NCBI GenBank assembly: GCA_902557155.1
Contig: CACDYR010000008.1
Coordinates: forward strand, 1-56,815
Source of the DNA: an uncultured Pelagibacteraceae bacterium
GTDB taxonomy: Bacteria; Pseudomonadota; Alphaproteobacteria; Pelagibacterales; Pelagibacteraceae
DNA length: 56,815 bases
Direction: 5' to 3'
In this document: positions 8,332 through 16,749 of the stretch, piece after piece
Layout: each line of letters opens with the position of its first letter
Numbering within the stretch: position 1 is the stretch's first letter
Notes under the pieces: generated by a model
What the model was told of the DNA's origin: nothing
The model's input: the letters and a program-made list of their open reading frames with translations, nothing else
Databases searched by the model: none
Translations under genes and position numbers: made by a program

Positions 8332-9048
8332 TTATAATTTATAATTAGATTTTTTTGCATCAATGAAAAATTGTTTTACTGTAAGTTGTGAGTATTTTTC
8401 TTTAGAAAGTTTAAAATTCTTAATTTTTTCAATCATTGGAATACCCATTGTAATTATATCAGTTTTGGACTCTATTGCGCTAATTATATCATAAGGCATT
8501 CTGCAACTTGCCCAAAGGCTTTTGCATTTACTATTTTTTTTTATAAAATTATTCATTATTCGCATCTCTTTTTTAGCATCAAAACCACAATCGTATATTC
8601 GACCTGCAAAAATAGATAGAATACAATTAGAGTTTTTTACTATTGGCAAAATAGTTTTAATTTGTTTGAAAGTAAAAATCGCTGTTATATTAAGTTTTAT
8701 TTTTTTTTGAACTAGTCTTTTGATAAGTTTTTTTGTTGTTTTTCCATTTGTATAAACTATTGGAATTTTAACAAAAACGTTTTTTGATAATTTATTTAAG
8801 ATTATTGCTTGTCTGAACATTGTTTCTTCATCATCGCCAAAGACTTCAAATGATATTGGTTTGTTAGAACATTTTTTTAAAATTTTCTTACAAAATTCTA
8901 AATAATTCTTTACTCCCAGTTTTCTAAATAAGCTTGGATTAAATGTGTAACCATCTATATTAAAAATGATTTTTTTATTTATTTGATTTAACTCAGGTCC
9001 ATCAGCATATATTTTAATTTTTTTATTTAAATTACTTATTTTAGTCAT
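8332..9048 (-). CDS. Transaldolase-family protein
   Basis: 238 residues, similar to the short transaldolase/fructose-6-phosphate aldolase class. Key segments are GYTFNPSL (33-40; compare TTNPSL), VKIPIV with the Schiff-base lysine K94, LNITAIFTFKQ (119-129) and SIFAGRIYDCG (145-155). These enzymes move or release dihydroxyacetone units between sugars. In this operon it could make or trim a sedoheptulose-type precursor for GmhA or build a branched or long-chain sugar (inference). A strong Shine-Dalgarno site (GGAGG) lies 7 bases before the ATG. Central-metabolism transketolase is far away at 54514-56472. Confidence 0.82.
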   Translation of the reverse strand: MTKISNLNKKIKIYADGPELNQINKKIIFNIDGYTFNPSLFRKLGVKNYLEFCKKILKKCSNKPISFEVFGDDEETMFRQAIILNKLSKNVFVKIPIVYTNGKTTKKLIKRLVQKKIKLNITAIFTFKQIKTILPIVKNSNCILSIFAGRIYDCGFDAKKEMRIMNNFIKKNSKCKSLWASCRMPYDIISAIESKTDIITMGIPMIEKIKNFKLSKEKYSQLTVKQFFIDAKKSNYKL

Positions 9049-9055
9049 TATTAAT

Positions 9056-9060
9056 CCTCC
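9056..9060 (-). promoter_or_regulatory. Strong Shine-Dalgarno site of the transaldolase gene
   Basis: On the minus strand GGAGG lies 7 bases before the ATG at 9048. A full GGAGG is uncommon before the island genes, most of which have only A-rich leaders, so this fixes the start and suggests efficient translation. Confidence 0.7.
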
Positions 9061-9078
9061 AAATTCATATTAATTTTT

Positions 9079-9807
9079 TTAAATACCTTTATGAAGCAAA
9101 CCACCATCCACATAAAGGTCTTGACCAGTTATATATGATGATGCATTTGAAATAAAAAATATTACTGCACCACACAATTCATCTGTATTTCCATATCTGT
9201 TTAATGGAATTCTAGACAATCTTTGTTCTCTTTTTTTTTTTATCTTATAAAATTTTTTTGTCATGTTTGTTAAAAAATAACCAGGTCCTATGTTATTTAC
9301 CCTAATTTTTTTTGTAGCCAAGTCATTAGCTAAAGCTTTACTTAACATTTTCAATCCACCTTTTGAACTATTATAACCTGGATTATTTGAGAAACCCATC
9401 TCTGCATTCAGACTAGTGATATTTACAATTGACCCATTGGATTTCACAAATGAATCTTTAAAAACATCAATTAAGTTATATGGACCTATTAAATTATTTC
9501 TTATATTTGATTCAAAATCATCAGGATTAGAAATTCCAGCTAAATTTATTATAGAATCAATTGATTTAAATTTTTTTTTTAATTCTTGTCTAAGAGAAAT
9601 TAATTTAATTTTATTATTTAAATCAATTTTATAAAAATGAAATTTTTTAGCATTTATATTATTTTTTTTGACATCTAAACCAATTACTACAGCACCGTTT
9701 TTCAATAAACATTTACAAATCTCCTTACCCAATCCTCCTGAAGAACCACTCACGATACAAATTTTTTTGTTAATACTAAATAAATTCTTTATATTAAGGT
9801 TCAGCAT
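9079..9807 (-). CDS. Short-chain dehydrogenase/reductase (FabG-like)
   Basis: 242 residues, classical SDR length. The cofactor loop is GSSGGLG (21-27), the NAG-type motif is NLAG (88-91), and the catalytic residues are S132, Y145 and K149 (YNSSK). The C-terminal GQDLYVDGG is typical of FabG-like SDRs. Its role is likely oxidation or reduction of a sugar hydroxyl or keto group. It is the first gene of the minus-strand operon ending with the phosphatase at 6088. An 11-base homopolymer (9231-9241) lies in the coding region. Confidence 0.85.
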   Translation of the reverse strand: MLNLNIKNLFSINKKICIVSGSSGGLGKEICKCLLKNGAVVIGLDVKKNNINAKKFHFYKIDLNNKIKLISLRQELKKKFKSIDSIINLAGISNPDDFESNIRNNLIGPYNLIDVFKDSFVKSNGSIVNITSLNAEMGFSNNPGYNSSKGGLKMLSKALANDLATKKIRVNNIGPGYFLTNMTKKFYKIKKKREQRLSRIPLNRYGNTDELCGAVIFFISNASSYITGQDLYVDGGLLHKGI

Positions 9808-9872
9808 TATTTAAAACATTTGAGTTTTTTAATTTTTTTAGATACTAAGATTAAGCTATACCCTAAATATAT

Positions 9873-10565
9873 ATGAATAAACAAGTATTAATTTTTGGTG
9901 CCTCAGGTGGCTTAGGTTATGAGTTGTTAAAAATTTTTGTTTCAAAAAATTATAAAGTCATCGCAACAGGATCAAACAAAGTAAGCATTAACAAATCTAA
10001 GAAAAAATTTAAGTTTAGTACGGTTGACTGGAATATTTGTGATTTTAAAAAAGAATTTCAAGTAATTAAAGTAATTGACAAATATTTTAGTAAAAAAAAT
10101 AATCCAGATATAGTTATTATTTGCAGTGCTGTTTCTCGTTATGATGGACTCAGAAAGCTTTCCTATAAAGATTTAGTTGATGATTTTAAAATTAATCTTT
10201 TTTCAAATATTATAATCAATAAACAAGTGCAAAAAAAAAAAATTAAAAATAAAAAAGTTTTGATAATAAGCATAGGATCTTCTTCCAGTTATAATGGATT
10301 TCAAAATACTATTTCTTATTGTTCATCTAAACATGGACTTTTAGGAGCAGTAAGATCTATAAATGCCGAATGTAATAAAGATAAAATCTTTAATACATGT
10401 GTAAGTATGGGAAGTATGCAAACAAATATGGGTAAAAAAGTAAAAAATCAAAATTACAAATATTTCATTAAACCTGAAAAAATTGCAAAATATATTTATG
10501 AAATATCTTCAAGTGATGCCGAGGCATATGTAGAGGATATTTTCTTCAAAAGATCAAAATTTTAA
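9873..10565 (+). CDS. Short-chain dehydrogenase/reductase
   Basis: 230 residues with GASGGLG at 9-15, a serine-rich SIGSSSSY strand near 133-140 and the catalytic pair Y149/K153 (YCSSK). It is divergent from the SDR at 9079-9807 and clearly different in sequence. It lacks the usual GxxxxVDGG tail. Substrate unknown; likely a nucleotide-sugar or ulosonate reductase given the neighbours. A run of 12 adenines (10231-10242) encodes a lysine stretch. Its last 12 bp overlap the convergent neuA-like gene. Confidence 0.8.
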   Translation: MNKQVLIFGASGGLGYELLKIFVSKNYKVIATGSNKVSINKSKKKFKFSTVDWNICDFKKEFQVIKVIDKYFSKKNNPDIVIICSAVSRYDGLRKLSYKDLVDDFKINLFSNIIINKQVQKKKIKNKKVLIISIGSSSSYNGFQNTISYCSSKHGLLGAVRSINAECNKDKIFNTCVSMGSMQTNMGKKVKNQNYKYFIKPEKIAKYIYEISSSDAEAYVEDIFFKRSKF

Positions 10566-11231
10566 CTTATTTAAAAATTCAACGTCTTCTTTGTAGTCTA
10601 TTTCAAAGGATCTATATCGTGGCATAACATAAGTTTCTATCTTTCCAAATAATCTATTTTTTTTTTTTAAAAATTTTTCGGTATTAAAAATAAAAAAGGC
10701 ACCATTTTCAACAATTAGATCTTTAAATTTTTTCGTTCCAGTTCTCTTTTTATGATTATAAGTAAATGATATTAAATTTTTCTTACTTTTTTTCCAAATA
10801 TAATATTTAGCCTTGTATGATGAGAATAAACTATCTGCCTTTGTATTCATAAATTTAGTTATTCCATTATCAAGATCTTTATAATTCATAAGTGGAGATG
10901 TAGGCTGAACAAAAACAATATTTTCTGGAAAAAACTTTGATTTTTCAATTATATAATTAATTGCATGTTCTAATGTGTCTTCCGAAGTAGAATTTGATCT
11001 TGCTAAATTTGGAGGTCTTTTAATTACTTTCATATTATTTTTCAAAGCTAGATTTATCATTTTATCACAGTCACTTGTGATAAATCCAAATTGTATTTTT
11101 TTTGATTTTTTTACAGCTGTTAGGCTGAACTGCAATAATGGTTTTTTATTAATAATTTTTAAATTTTTATTTTTAACTCTTTCAGAGTTTTTTCTAGCAG
11201 TAACAATAGCAATATATTTAACTCTTTTCAT
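10554..11231 (-). CDS. neuA: NeuA-family acylneuraminate/ulosonate cytidylyltransferase
   Basis: 225 residues, normal for NeuA without extra domains. The nucleotide-binding segment is TARKNSERVKNKNL (11-24; family ARxGSKxxxxKN), followed by RPPNLARSNSTSEDT (72-86) and FVQPTSPL (about 106-113). The family activates 8- or 9-carbon ulosonic acids with CTP to CMP-sugars. It is the natural partner of the NeuB-like enzyme at 4046-5116, although the two are on opposite strands and 5 kb apart. It lies 6 bp after the glycosyltransferase-like gene. Confidence 0.83.
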   Translation of the reverse strand: MKRVKYIAIVTARKNSERVKNKNLKIINKKPLLQFSLTAVKKSKKIQFGFITSDCDKMINLALKNNMKVIKRPPNLARSNSTSEDTLEHAINYIIEKSKFFPENIVFVQPTSPLMNYKDLDNGITKFMNTKADSLFSSYKAKYYIWKKSKKNLISFTYNHKKRTGTKKFKDLIVENGAFFIFNTEKFLKKKNRLFGKIETYVMPRYRSFEIDYKEDVEFLNKLKF

Positions 11232-11237
11232 TCAAAA

Positions 11238-12533
11238 TCACCTTATTTCTTTAGCTAATCTGATTGAAGATTTACCATCATCATTCCCGATATATTTAAT
11301 TAATAATTTTTTCAATTGTAAATTATAATTTTGTTTTATTTTTTTATCTTTAAAACTTTGATTTATGCATTTTTTTAAATCTCTATAATTATTAATTTTA
11401 ATTAGTTGATTGTTGTAATCAATTATATATTTATTTAATTTTGATAACTTATTTAAACCAATCTTATTCTCAATAACTTTTGCACCCGAAGCAATTGACT
11501 CAAATGTAGTGGTAGAATACGAGCTAATTGCGATGTCCACTTTTTGTATTAAATAATCACTATTACCAAAGTTAATGTATTTTATATTATTTAAATTTTT
11601 TTTATTTATTATTTTTTGTATTTTTTTATTTCCAGAACCTATTTTGTCCTTAAAGATTATTTCTATCTTATTGCCATATTCCTCTGCGGCTTTAATCAAT
11701 AATTTTGTTGTTTTTAAATTATAATTATCCCAATTAATTAACATTTTGTTTTCATGAGTGATATTTTTGTTTTTTAAGTAATTTTTTTTTGATGATGGTA
11801 ATATTGAATATTTTGGCATTATAAAATAAATAATTTTTTTTATATCTTTGTTAATTTTTCTTTTATTATAAAATCTGAATTGTTTATCTGCCCTTGAACA
11901 CCCGATTGTTATTAATTTTTTTGAGTCAATTAAATTTAATTTTTGTATAAAACTTTTGATTGTATCATTATAAAATAATATTTTTTCACCGTAAAAACTA
12001 ATGTTCATTCTTTTATAAAGTTTGAAAAGAACTTTTAAATAGTTAAGACTGCTAATACCTTCTTTATGGCAACATATATATTTTATTCTAAGATCTCTCG
12101 ATACCCTTTGAACTTCAAATTCAGGTCTGAAAAAAATATTAAATCCTATTATTGTATCTAAATGCCAAAATTTATTTAAATAAGAAAAAGAATTTTTTAA
12201 AAAAATATAATATCCAACTGATTTTTTTGAATATGTCTCATCAAGCTTTTCAAATTGCTCACCATCTAAATCATCAATATAAAATCTATATGTAAATTTT
12301 ATTATATCTCTATTTATTTCATAGACATTTTTTTTAATCAAACCTGTATTAATTGATGCTTTTATATCGTGTATGCCACCTGATTTTCTAAAAACTAGAA
12401 TTTTTTTTTTGTTATTTTTAGAACCATGAATTTTTTTTGAATATAAAATTATAATTAGAGCATAAAGGAAGTATAAGTTTAAAATTAATGTAGCCTTTAA
12501 TATTAAGAAAAAAATCTTTTTTTTAATTGTCAT
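11238..12533 (-). CDS. Putative GT-B glycosyltransferase-like protein with membrane anchor
   Basis: 431 residues. An N-terminal membrane segment (about 8-31) precedes a soluble region. The C-terminal part has a GT-B-like acceptor/donor region: NSDYLIQKVDIAISSYSTTTFE followed by SIASGAKVI resembles the nucleotide-sugar-binding end of capsule or teichoic-acid polymerases. No specific family is certain. It heads a two-gene minus-strand unit with the neuA-like gene, so it may use a CMP-ulosonate (inference). Confidence 0.55.
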   Translation of the reverse strand: MTIKKKIFFLILKATLILNLYFLYALIIILYSKKIHGSKNNKKKILVFRKSGGIHDIKASINTGLIKKNVYEINRDIIKFTYRFYIDDLDGEQFEKLDETYSKKSVGYYIFLKNSFSYLNKFWHLDTIIGFNIFFRPEFEVQRVSRDLRIKYICCHKEGISSLNYLKVLFKLYKRMNISFYGEKILFYNDTIKSFIQKLNLIDSKKLITIGCSRADKQFRFYNKRKINKDIKKIIYFIMPKYSILPSSKKNYLKNKNITHENKMLINWDNYNLKTTKLLIKAAEEYGNKIEIIFKDKIGSGNKKIQKIINKKNLNNIKYINFGNSDYLIQKVDIAISSYSTTTFESIASGAKVIENKIGLNKLSKLNKYIIDYNNQLIKINNYRDLKKCINQSFKDKKIKQNYNLQLKKLLIKYIGNDDGKSSIRLAKEIR

Positions 12534-12552
12534 TTATGATAAATTTTTAAAT

Positions 12553-12586
12553 ATCTATATATGATAAATAATTATTATCTATATAT
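12553..12586. repeat. 10-bp direct repeat in a divergent intergenic region
   Basis: ATCTATATAT occurs at 12553-12562 and 12577-12586, spaced 24 bp, inside the 70-bp gap between divergent genes. It could be part of promoter or regulator sites, but A+T richness makes chance likely. Confidence 0.25.
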
Positions 12587-12603
12587 TATATTCTAATCAA
12601 AAT

Positions 12604-13542
12604 ATGAAAAAATTAATTTTCAAACCGATTGAAAATTTTAATTGGTTTTTAGGACTGAAGTTATTTAAAAATGCAAATTATTTTTCGATAAACCTATTTA
12701 ATTATTTTTATAAAAAAAATATTTGCAATCATAAGTATCTCAAGGAAAATTTTGTAAAAGAATATCATGTAGAAGGATTTGCTAAACTAAATAAAATTAA
12801 TAGTAAAATTATTAATGAAATTAATTCTGAATTAAAAGATCAAAGTTTAAACGCAGGATTAAATAATCAAATAAATTTTAAGATTACACCCAAAATTTTT
12901 GGAATTGTTAAAAAATTAATTAATCACGATTTAGATAAATATTTGAAACTTCTTGAAAAATATTACAATCAGAAAATAAATTTGGCTTACCTTACTATCT
13001 CAAGAAATTATGAAACTTCAAAAGAATATAATAATAATAGTTATTTTGTCTCAAAAAAAATGGAGCCTTATAGTAATTTCTATCACACAGATGGCTATGT
13101 ATTTAATATGTTTAAAATTTTTATAAATTTACAAGATGTGAATGAAGATGAGGGTCCATTACATTTAGTGAAAAAAGAAAAATCAAAAAAATTTATTAAA
13201 CTTAAAAAGTTTTATAGCAGAGAGAAATATTTAAGATCAGAAGAATCAGACAAGCAAGTAGAAGATTGTTTATTCAAAAATACAGGAAAATTAGGTGACG
13301 TTCTTTTGTGCAATACTGCAGAACTAATTCACAAAGCTGGTGATGTTGGAGCAAACAAGAAGAGAGATATTTTATTTATGAGTTTTGTTGCAACACCTGA
13401 CGTAAATGATTCAATTGATTATTTTTCATTTAATGAAGAAGTTTTTGAAGATAAAATTGTAAAAAAGTTAAGTAAAATACCAGGAGTTAGAAAACTTATA
13501 CGTTTCTATTTTAAATGTAAAAAAATTTCTTTGAAATCTTAA
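12604..13542 (+). CDS. Phytanoyl-CoA dioxygenase (PhyH)-family 2-oxoglutarate/Fe(II) oxygenase
   Basis: 312 residues. The iron triad H161-x-D163 (FYHTDGYVF) and H243 (LIHKAG), plus R254 for 2-oxoglutarate, are all visible; PLHLVKKEKS near 185-194 is typical for PhyH proteins. The family hydroxylates varied small molecules; next to a surface-carbohydrate gene 2 bp downstream it probably hydroxylates a sugar or lipid component (inference). The gene is divergent from the gene at 11238-12533 with a 70-bp AT-rich spacer. Confidence 0.8.
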   Translation: MKKLIFKPIENFNWFLGLKLFKNANYFSINLFNYFYKKNICNHKYLKENFVKEYHVEGFAKLNKINSKIINEINSELKDQSLNAGLNNQINFKITPKIFGIVKKLINHDLDKYLKLLEKYYNQKINLAYLTISRNYETSKEYNNNSYFVSKKMEPYSNFYHTDGYVFNMFKIFINLQDVNEDEGPLHLVKKEKSKKFIKLKKFYSREKYLRSEESDKQVEDCLFKNTGKLGDVLLCNTAELIHKAGDVGANKKRDILFMSFVATPDVNDSIDYFSFNEEVFEDKIVKKLSKIPGVRKLIRFYFKCKKISLKS

Positions 13543-13544
13543 GA

Positions 13545-14924
13545 ATGATTATTTTTTTACCAATTGAAAATAAAACTAGAGAATTTTATCCTAAATTATA
13601 TCTAGCAAATAAGATTTTAAAAAATTCAAATCATCAGGTTATTTTAGGTGGGCAAAGATATATTAACTATAAAATAAAGGATTTCGAAAATTGCTTATGG
13701 TTTGACAAACACACATTTTACGAAAGATTAAAAAAAAGGGGAATACATTTAAAAAATAAGATTGTTGTTTTAGATGAAGAGGGACCAATCTCAATTCATG
13801 ACAATTATACAAAGTATTTATATCAAAAAGAATTTACCAATTTAATTAACCATATATTATTGTGGGGAGTTAAAGATAAATTTTTTTTAAATAAATCTGA
13901 TCATAAAAAAATATCAATTACAGGACATCCAAAATATGATTTGGTTAAAAAAAGTAAAAATTTATTCAAAAAAGAAATTTATAATATTAAAAAAAAATAC
14001 AAAAAATTTGTTTTTATTCCTGGTCATTATTCTTTAATTGATCATACAAAAGCTATTAAAGTATTTAACAATGCCCTTCTTAAAAAATATAAAAATAGAA
14101 AAAAGATAATAAACAGGAAAATTATTGACAATGATCTTGAGGCAAAAAACTATATCGAATTTTTAAAACTTATAATTGCACTAGCAAAAAAAAATCCAAG
14201 TATTACTTTTGTATTTAGACGGCATCCACTAGAAGATCAAAATCTTATCAATGAATTTTTTAAACAAAAACCAAAAAATTTAAAACTAGCATATAAATAC
14301 GTTATAACTCCTTGGGTGAGTGCATGTGAATATTTTTTACACTCAGGATGTACCTCAGTTTTTGAAGCAGTTGCTGCTGAGAAAAAAATTATTCTTTATA
14401 ATTCAAAAAAAATATCAAAATTAAACAGATTTAGAAGTCTTAAATTATCAAACTGGAATTTTGATGATCAGAATAAAATAATAAATTTTTTTAAGAAATT
14501 AACGATGAATAATAGAAATTATAAATTAAGTAAAAATGTTGGTTCTACAATAAAAAATATTAATAAAAACAAAGATTTTCAATCAGAATTTTTATCTTTA
14601 ATTAAAAAAATAAAATTTAAAAGTAAATCTAAAATCATCTTTAAGAATAAAGAAACAAGTGCAATGAAAAAGAAAATTTATTCCTTAAAAACGATAATTA
14701 GAAAAATTTTATCAGTTGTAAAAAATAGAATTATATTGAGGAGTATTTTAATCCAATTGATGCCTGAAAAACATATTTATGGACAAAAGATGGGTTTATT
14801 AAAATTTGACTCAATTAAAAAAAAAGAAATCATTGATTTTTTGAGTAAAATTGAGGAAAAAAAGATTAATGATATTGAAGTTTCTAAAATATCAGAGTCT
14901 GTATTTCATTTATATAAAAAGTAA
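13545..14924 (+). CDS. Surface carbohydrate biosynthesis protein (GT-B-like)
   Basis: 459 residues. The start MIIFLPIENKTREFYPKLYLA and the central VVLDEEGP, ITGHPKYD and FVFRRHPLEDQ blocks match the surface-carbohydrate biosynthesis protein family found in O-antigen/capsule loci, which has a GT-B-like fold. The SGCTSVFEAVAAEKKIILY region is the likely donor-binding end. A basic C-terminal tail of about 90 residues is extra. Exact activity is unknown. The convergent ABC transporter gene ends 17 bp away. Confidence 0.68.
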   Translation: MIIFLPIENKTREFYPKLYLANKILKNSNHQVILGGQRYINYKIKDFENCLWFDKHTFYERLKKRGIHLKNKIVVLDEEGPISIHDNYTKYLYQKEFTNLINHILLWGVKDKFFLNKSDHKKISITGHPKYDLVKKSKNLFKKEIYNIKKKYKKFVFIPGHYSLIDHTKAIKVFNNALLKKYKNRKKIINRKIIDNDLEAKNYIEFLKLIIALAKKNPSITFVFRRHPLEDQNLINEFFKQKPKNLKLAYKYVITPWVSACEYFLHSGCTSVFEAVAAEKKIILYNSKKISKLNRFRSLKLSNWNFDDQNKIINFFKKLTMNNRNYKLSKNVGSTIKNINKNKDFQSEFLSLIKKIKFKSKSKIIFKNKETSAMKKKIYSLKTIIRKILSVVKNRIILRSILIQLMPEKHIYGQKMGLLKFDSIKKKEIIDFLSKIEEKKINDIEVSKISESVFHLYKK

Positions 14925-14941
14925 TTTATAAATAATAAACT

Positions 14942-16648
14942 TTATTTAGACGCAAGTTTCTCAACATAGATTATATCATCACATATTTTAAGATTACTGT
15001 GATCGTGACTTATAATGATAATTGTACAAAGTTTCTTTAATCTTTGAATGAATTCAATAATTTCTGCCTCTGTTTTTTTATCTAGAGCATTTGTAGATTC
15101 ATCAAATATTAAAATTTTTCTATCAGCATATAACATTCTAGCTATACCTATCCGTTGTTTTTGACCAGCAGATATTTTTTGTCCTCTTTCTCCAACAATT
15201 GTTTCTTCTTTGTCTGGTAAATTATTTATAAAGTTTTTTAATTCAACAGCTTCTAAAACTTTTTTTATTTTTTCATTATCAATTTGAGAATCTTCTAAAC
15301 CAAATGCTATATTTTTTTTTACACTATCATCTAACAAATATATTTCTTGTTGGACAATCCCTATATTTTTTTGCCAACTACTAACATTTTTGTAAATACT
15401 AGAATCATCAACATTTATTGACCCACTATTAGGAATTAAAAAACCAGCTAGTAAATTAATTAATGTAGTCTTTCCTCGACCACTACCACCAGCAATTCCA
15501 GTTAAAGTGTTTTTTTTAATTGTTAAATTTAAATTTTCAAAAAGCTTGTCAACTTTTTCATATGAAAAAGATACATTTTTAAAAACAATATTTTTTTCAA
15601 AAGGCATAGAAATATCACTTTTAGGTGTTTTTAAATTTTTATTATCATTAAGAATTTTTAAAATAAGATTTAAACTTTTTTCTCCAAGATCTAGTCTTTG
15701 TAAAGAATTTAAAAGTCTGTTTGCAGATGGAATTATTCTATAAGCAGATCCAATAAATAACCCAATCATTGGAATAGAGTTTTGATATTCAAAAGTTTCT
15801 TTGTTAAGAAAAAAGAACATCAAAAATACAAGAACAACCAAGGATATTATTTCAAATACTTGTCTTGTAATTGAAACTTGAATTCCAGATTTTCTTGTAG
15901 CGTCTAAATAATTGTTAAGAATTTTTTTATATTCATTTAAAAAATAATTTTCTTTATTAAGTATCTTTATTTCCTTAATTAAGTTGAAAGTTTGTATTAA
16001 GGATTTATTTAATAAACCAGAGCTTTCTAATCTAATTTTACCTATATTTTTAAAAAAAGATTTAGTGATTACCTTATAAGTAAAAATAATCATAATAACT
16101 GAGCAGATTAATAAAAGAGTAATTTTGAATTCTACTAAAAGTAATAAGAATACTATTCCACAAAAAACAAAAATTTCTGAAAAAATTCTTAGGTATGGCT
16201 CAATAAAACTTACCCTTACAGTATTAGCTTCTCCAATAATATTTCTGATTATAAAGGCTGTATTATAATTTAAATAAAATAGCCAATTTTGATTAATATA
16301 TATTTTAAATAATTTATTTGAAAGATTGTTATAGATATCAAAAGAAAATTTATTACTGAAATAAATATAAAATATATTAAATAATATTTTAATTAAGTAA
16401 ATGCAAAAAAACAAAATTAAAAAAATTAGTGTCAAATCTTCTTTAGATTTATTTTGAATAAAACTAATATTCAAATTTTCAAAAAAATTTGGTATTTCAT
16501 TTGAAGATATTGATGTTAGAAGTGGGATAATAGAACCCAAACTTAGTATTTCTAAAAAAACTAAAAACACAGTAAGAACCACTAAAATTTTGGCCCTTAA
16601 AAATAAAATATTTGGTAAAAACTTAAAAATATTTATGAAGTTTTTCAA
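14942..16648 (-). CDS. ABC half-transporter, possible lipid-linked glycan flippase
   Basis: 568 residues. A membrane domain with about six segments (1-330) is fused to an ATPase domain (345-568): Walker A GGSGRGKTT (387-395), Q-loop QQ433-434, signature ISAGQ (492-496), Walker B LIFDE (513-517) and H548. Such half-transporters work as dimers. PglK and MsbA of this type flip lipid-linked oligosaccharides or lipid A. No Wzx-type flippase was recognised in the window, so this is the best candidate exporter for the glycan (inference). Divergent from the ATP-grasp gene with a 101-bp spacer. Confidence 0.82.
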   Translation of the reverse strand: MKNFINIFKFLPNILFLRAKILVVLTVFLVFLEILSLGSIIPLLTSISSNEIPNFFENLNISFIQNKSKEDLTLIFLILFFCIYLIKILFNIFYIYFSNKFSFDIYNNLSNKLFKIYINQNWLFYLNYNTAFIIRNIIGEANTVRVSFIEPYLRIFSEIFVFCGIVFLLLLVEFKITLLLICSVIMIIFTYKVITKSFFKNIGKIRLESSGLLNKSLIQTFNLIKEIKILNKENYFLNEYKKILNNYLDATRKSGIQVSITRQVFEIISLVVLVFLMFFFLNKETFEYQNSIPMIGLFIGSAYRIIPSANRLLNSLQRLDLGEKSLNLILKILNDNKNLKTPKSDISMPFEKNIVFKNVSFSYEKVDKLFENLNLTIKKNTLTGIAGGSGRGKTTLINLLAGFLIPNSGSINVDDSSIYKNVSSWQKNIGIVQQEIYLLDDSVKKNIAFGLEDSQIDNEKIKKVLEAVELKNFINNLPDKEETIVGERGQKISAGQKQRIGIARMLYADRKILIFDESTNALDKKTEAEIIEFIQRLKKLCTIIIISHDHSNLKICDDIIYVEKLASK

Positions 16649-16708
16649 TTTAAGAATTATTTATTAGTGCTTTGTTTATAAAATCTATAAAAAAATTATA
16701 TATAAATA

Positions 16709-16738
16709 ATGACATAAATTAAACATTTTTTTTATAAT
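16709..16738 (+). promoter_or_regulatory. Putative sigma-70 promoter of the ATP-grasp gene
   Basis: ATGACA (16709-16714), an 18-bp spacer and a perfect TATAAT (16733-16738). Predicted transcription would begin near 16745, only a few bases before the ATG at 16750, which suggests a nearly leaderless mRNA. Confidence 0.5.
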
Positions 16739-16749
16739 ACATATAAAAA

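Noticed and set aside
12553..12586. Repeated ATCTATATAT as a regulator operator
   Set aside because: Low-complexity A/T sequence in a gap where such matches are expected by chance; kept only as a low-confidence repeat.
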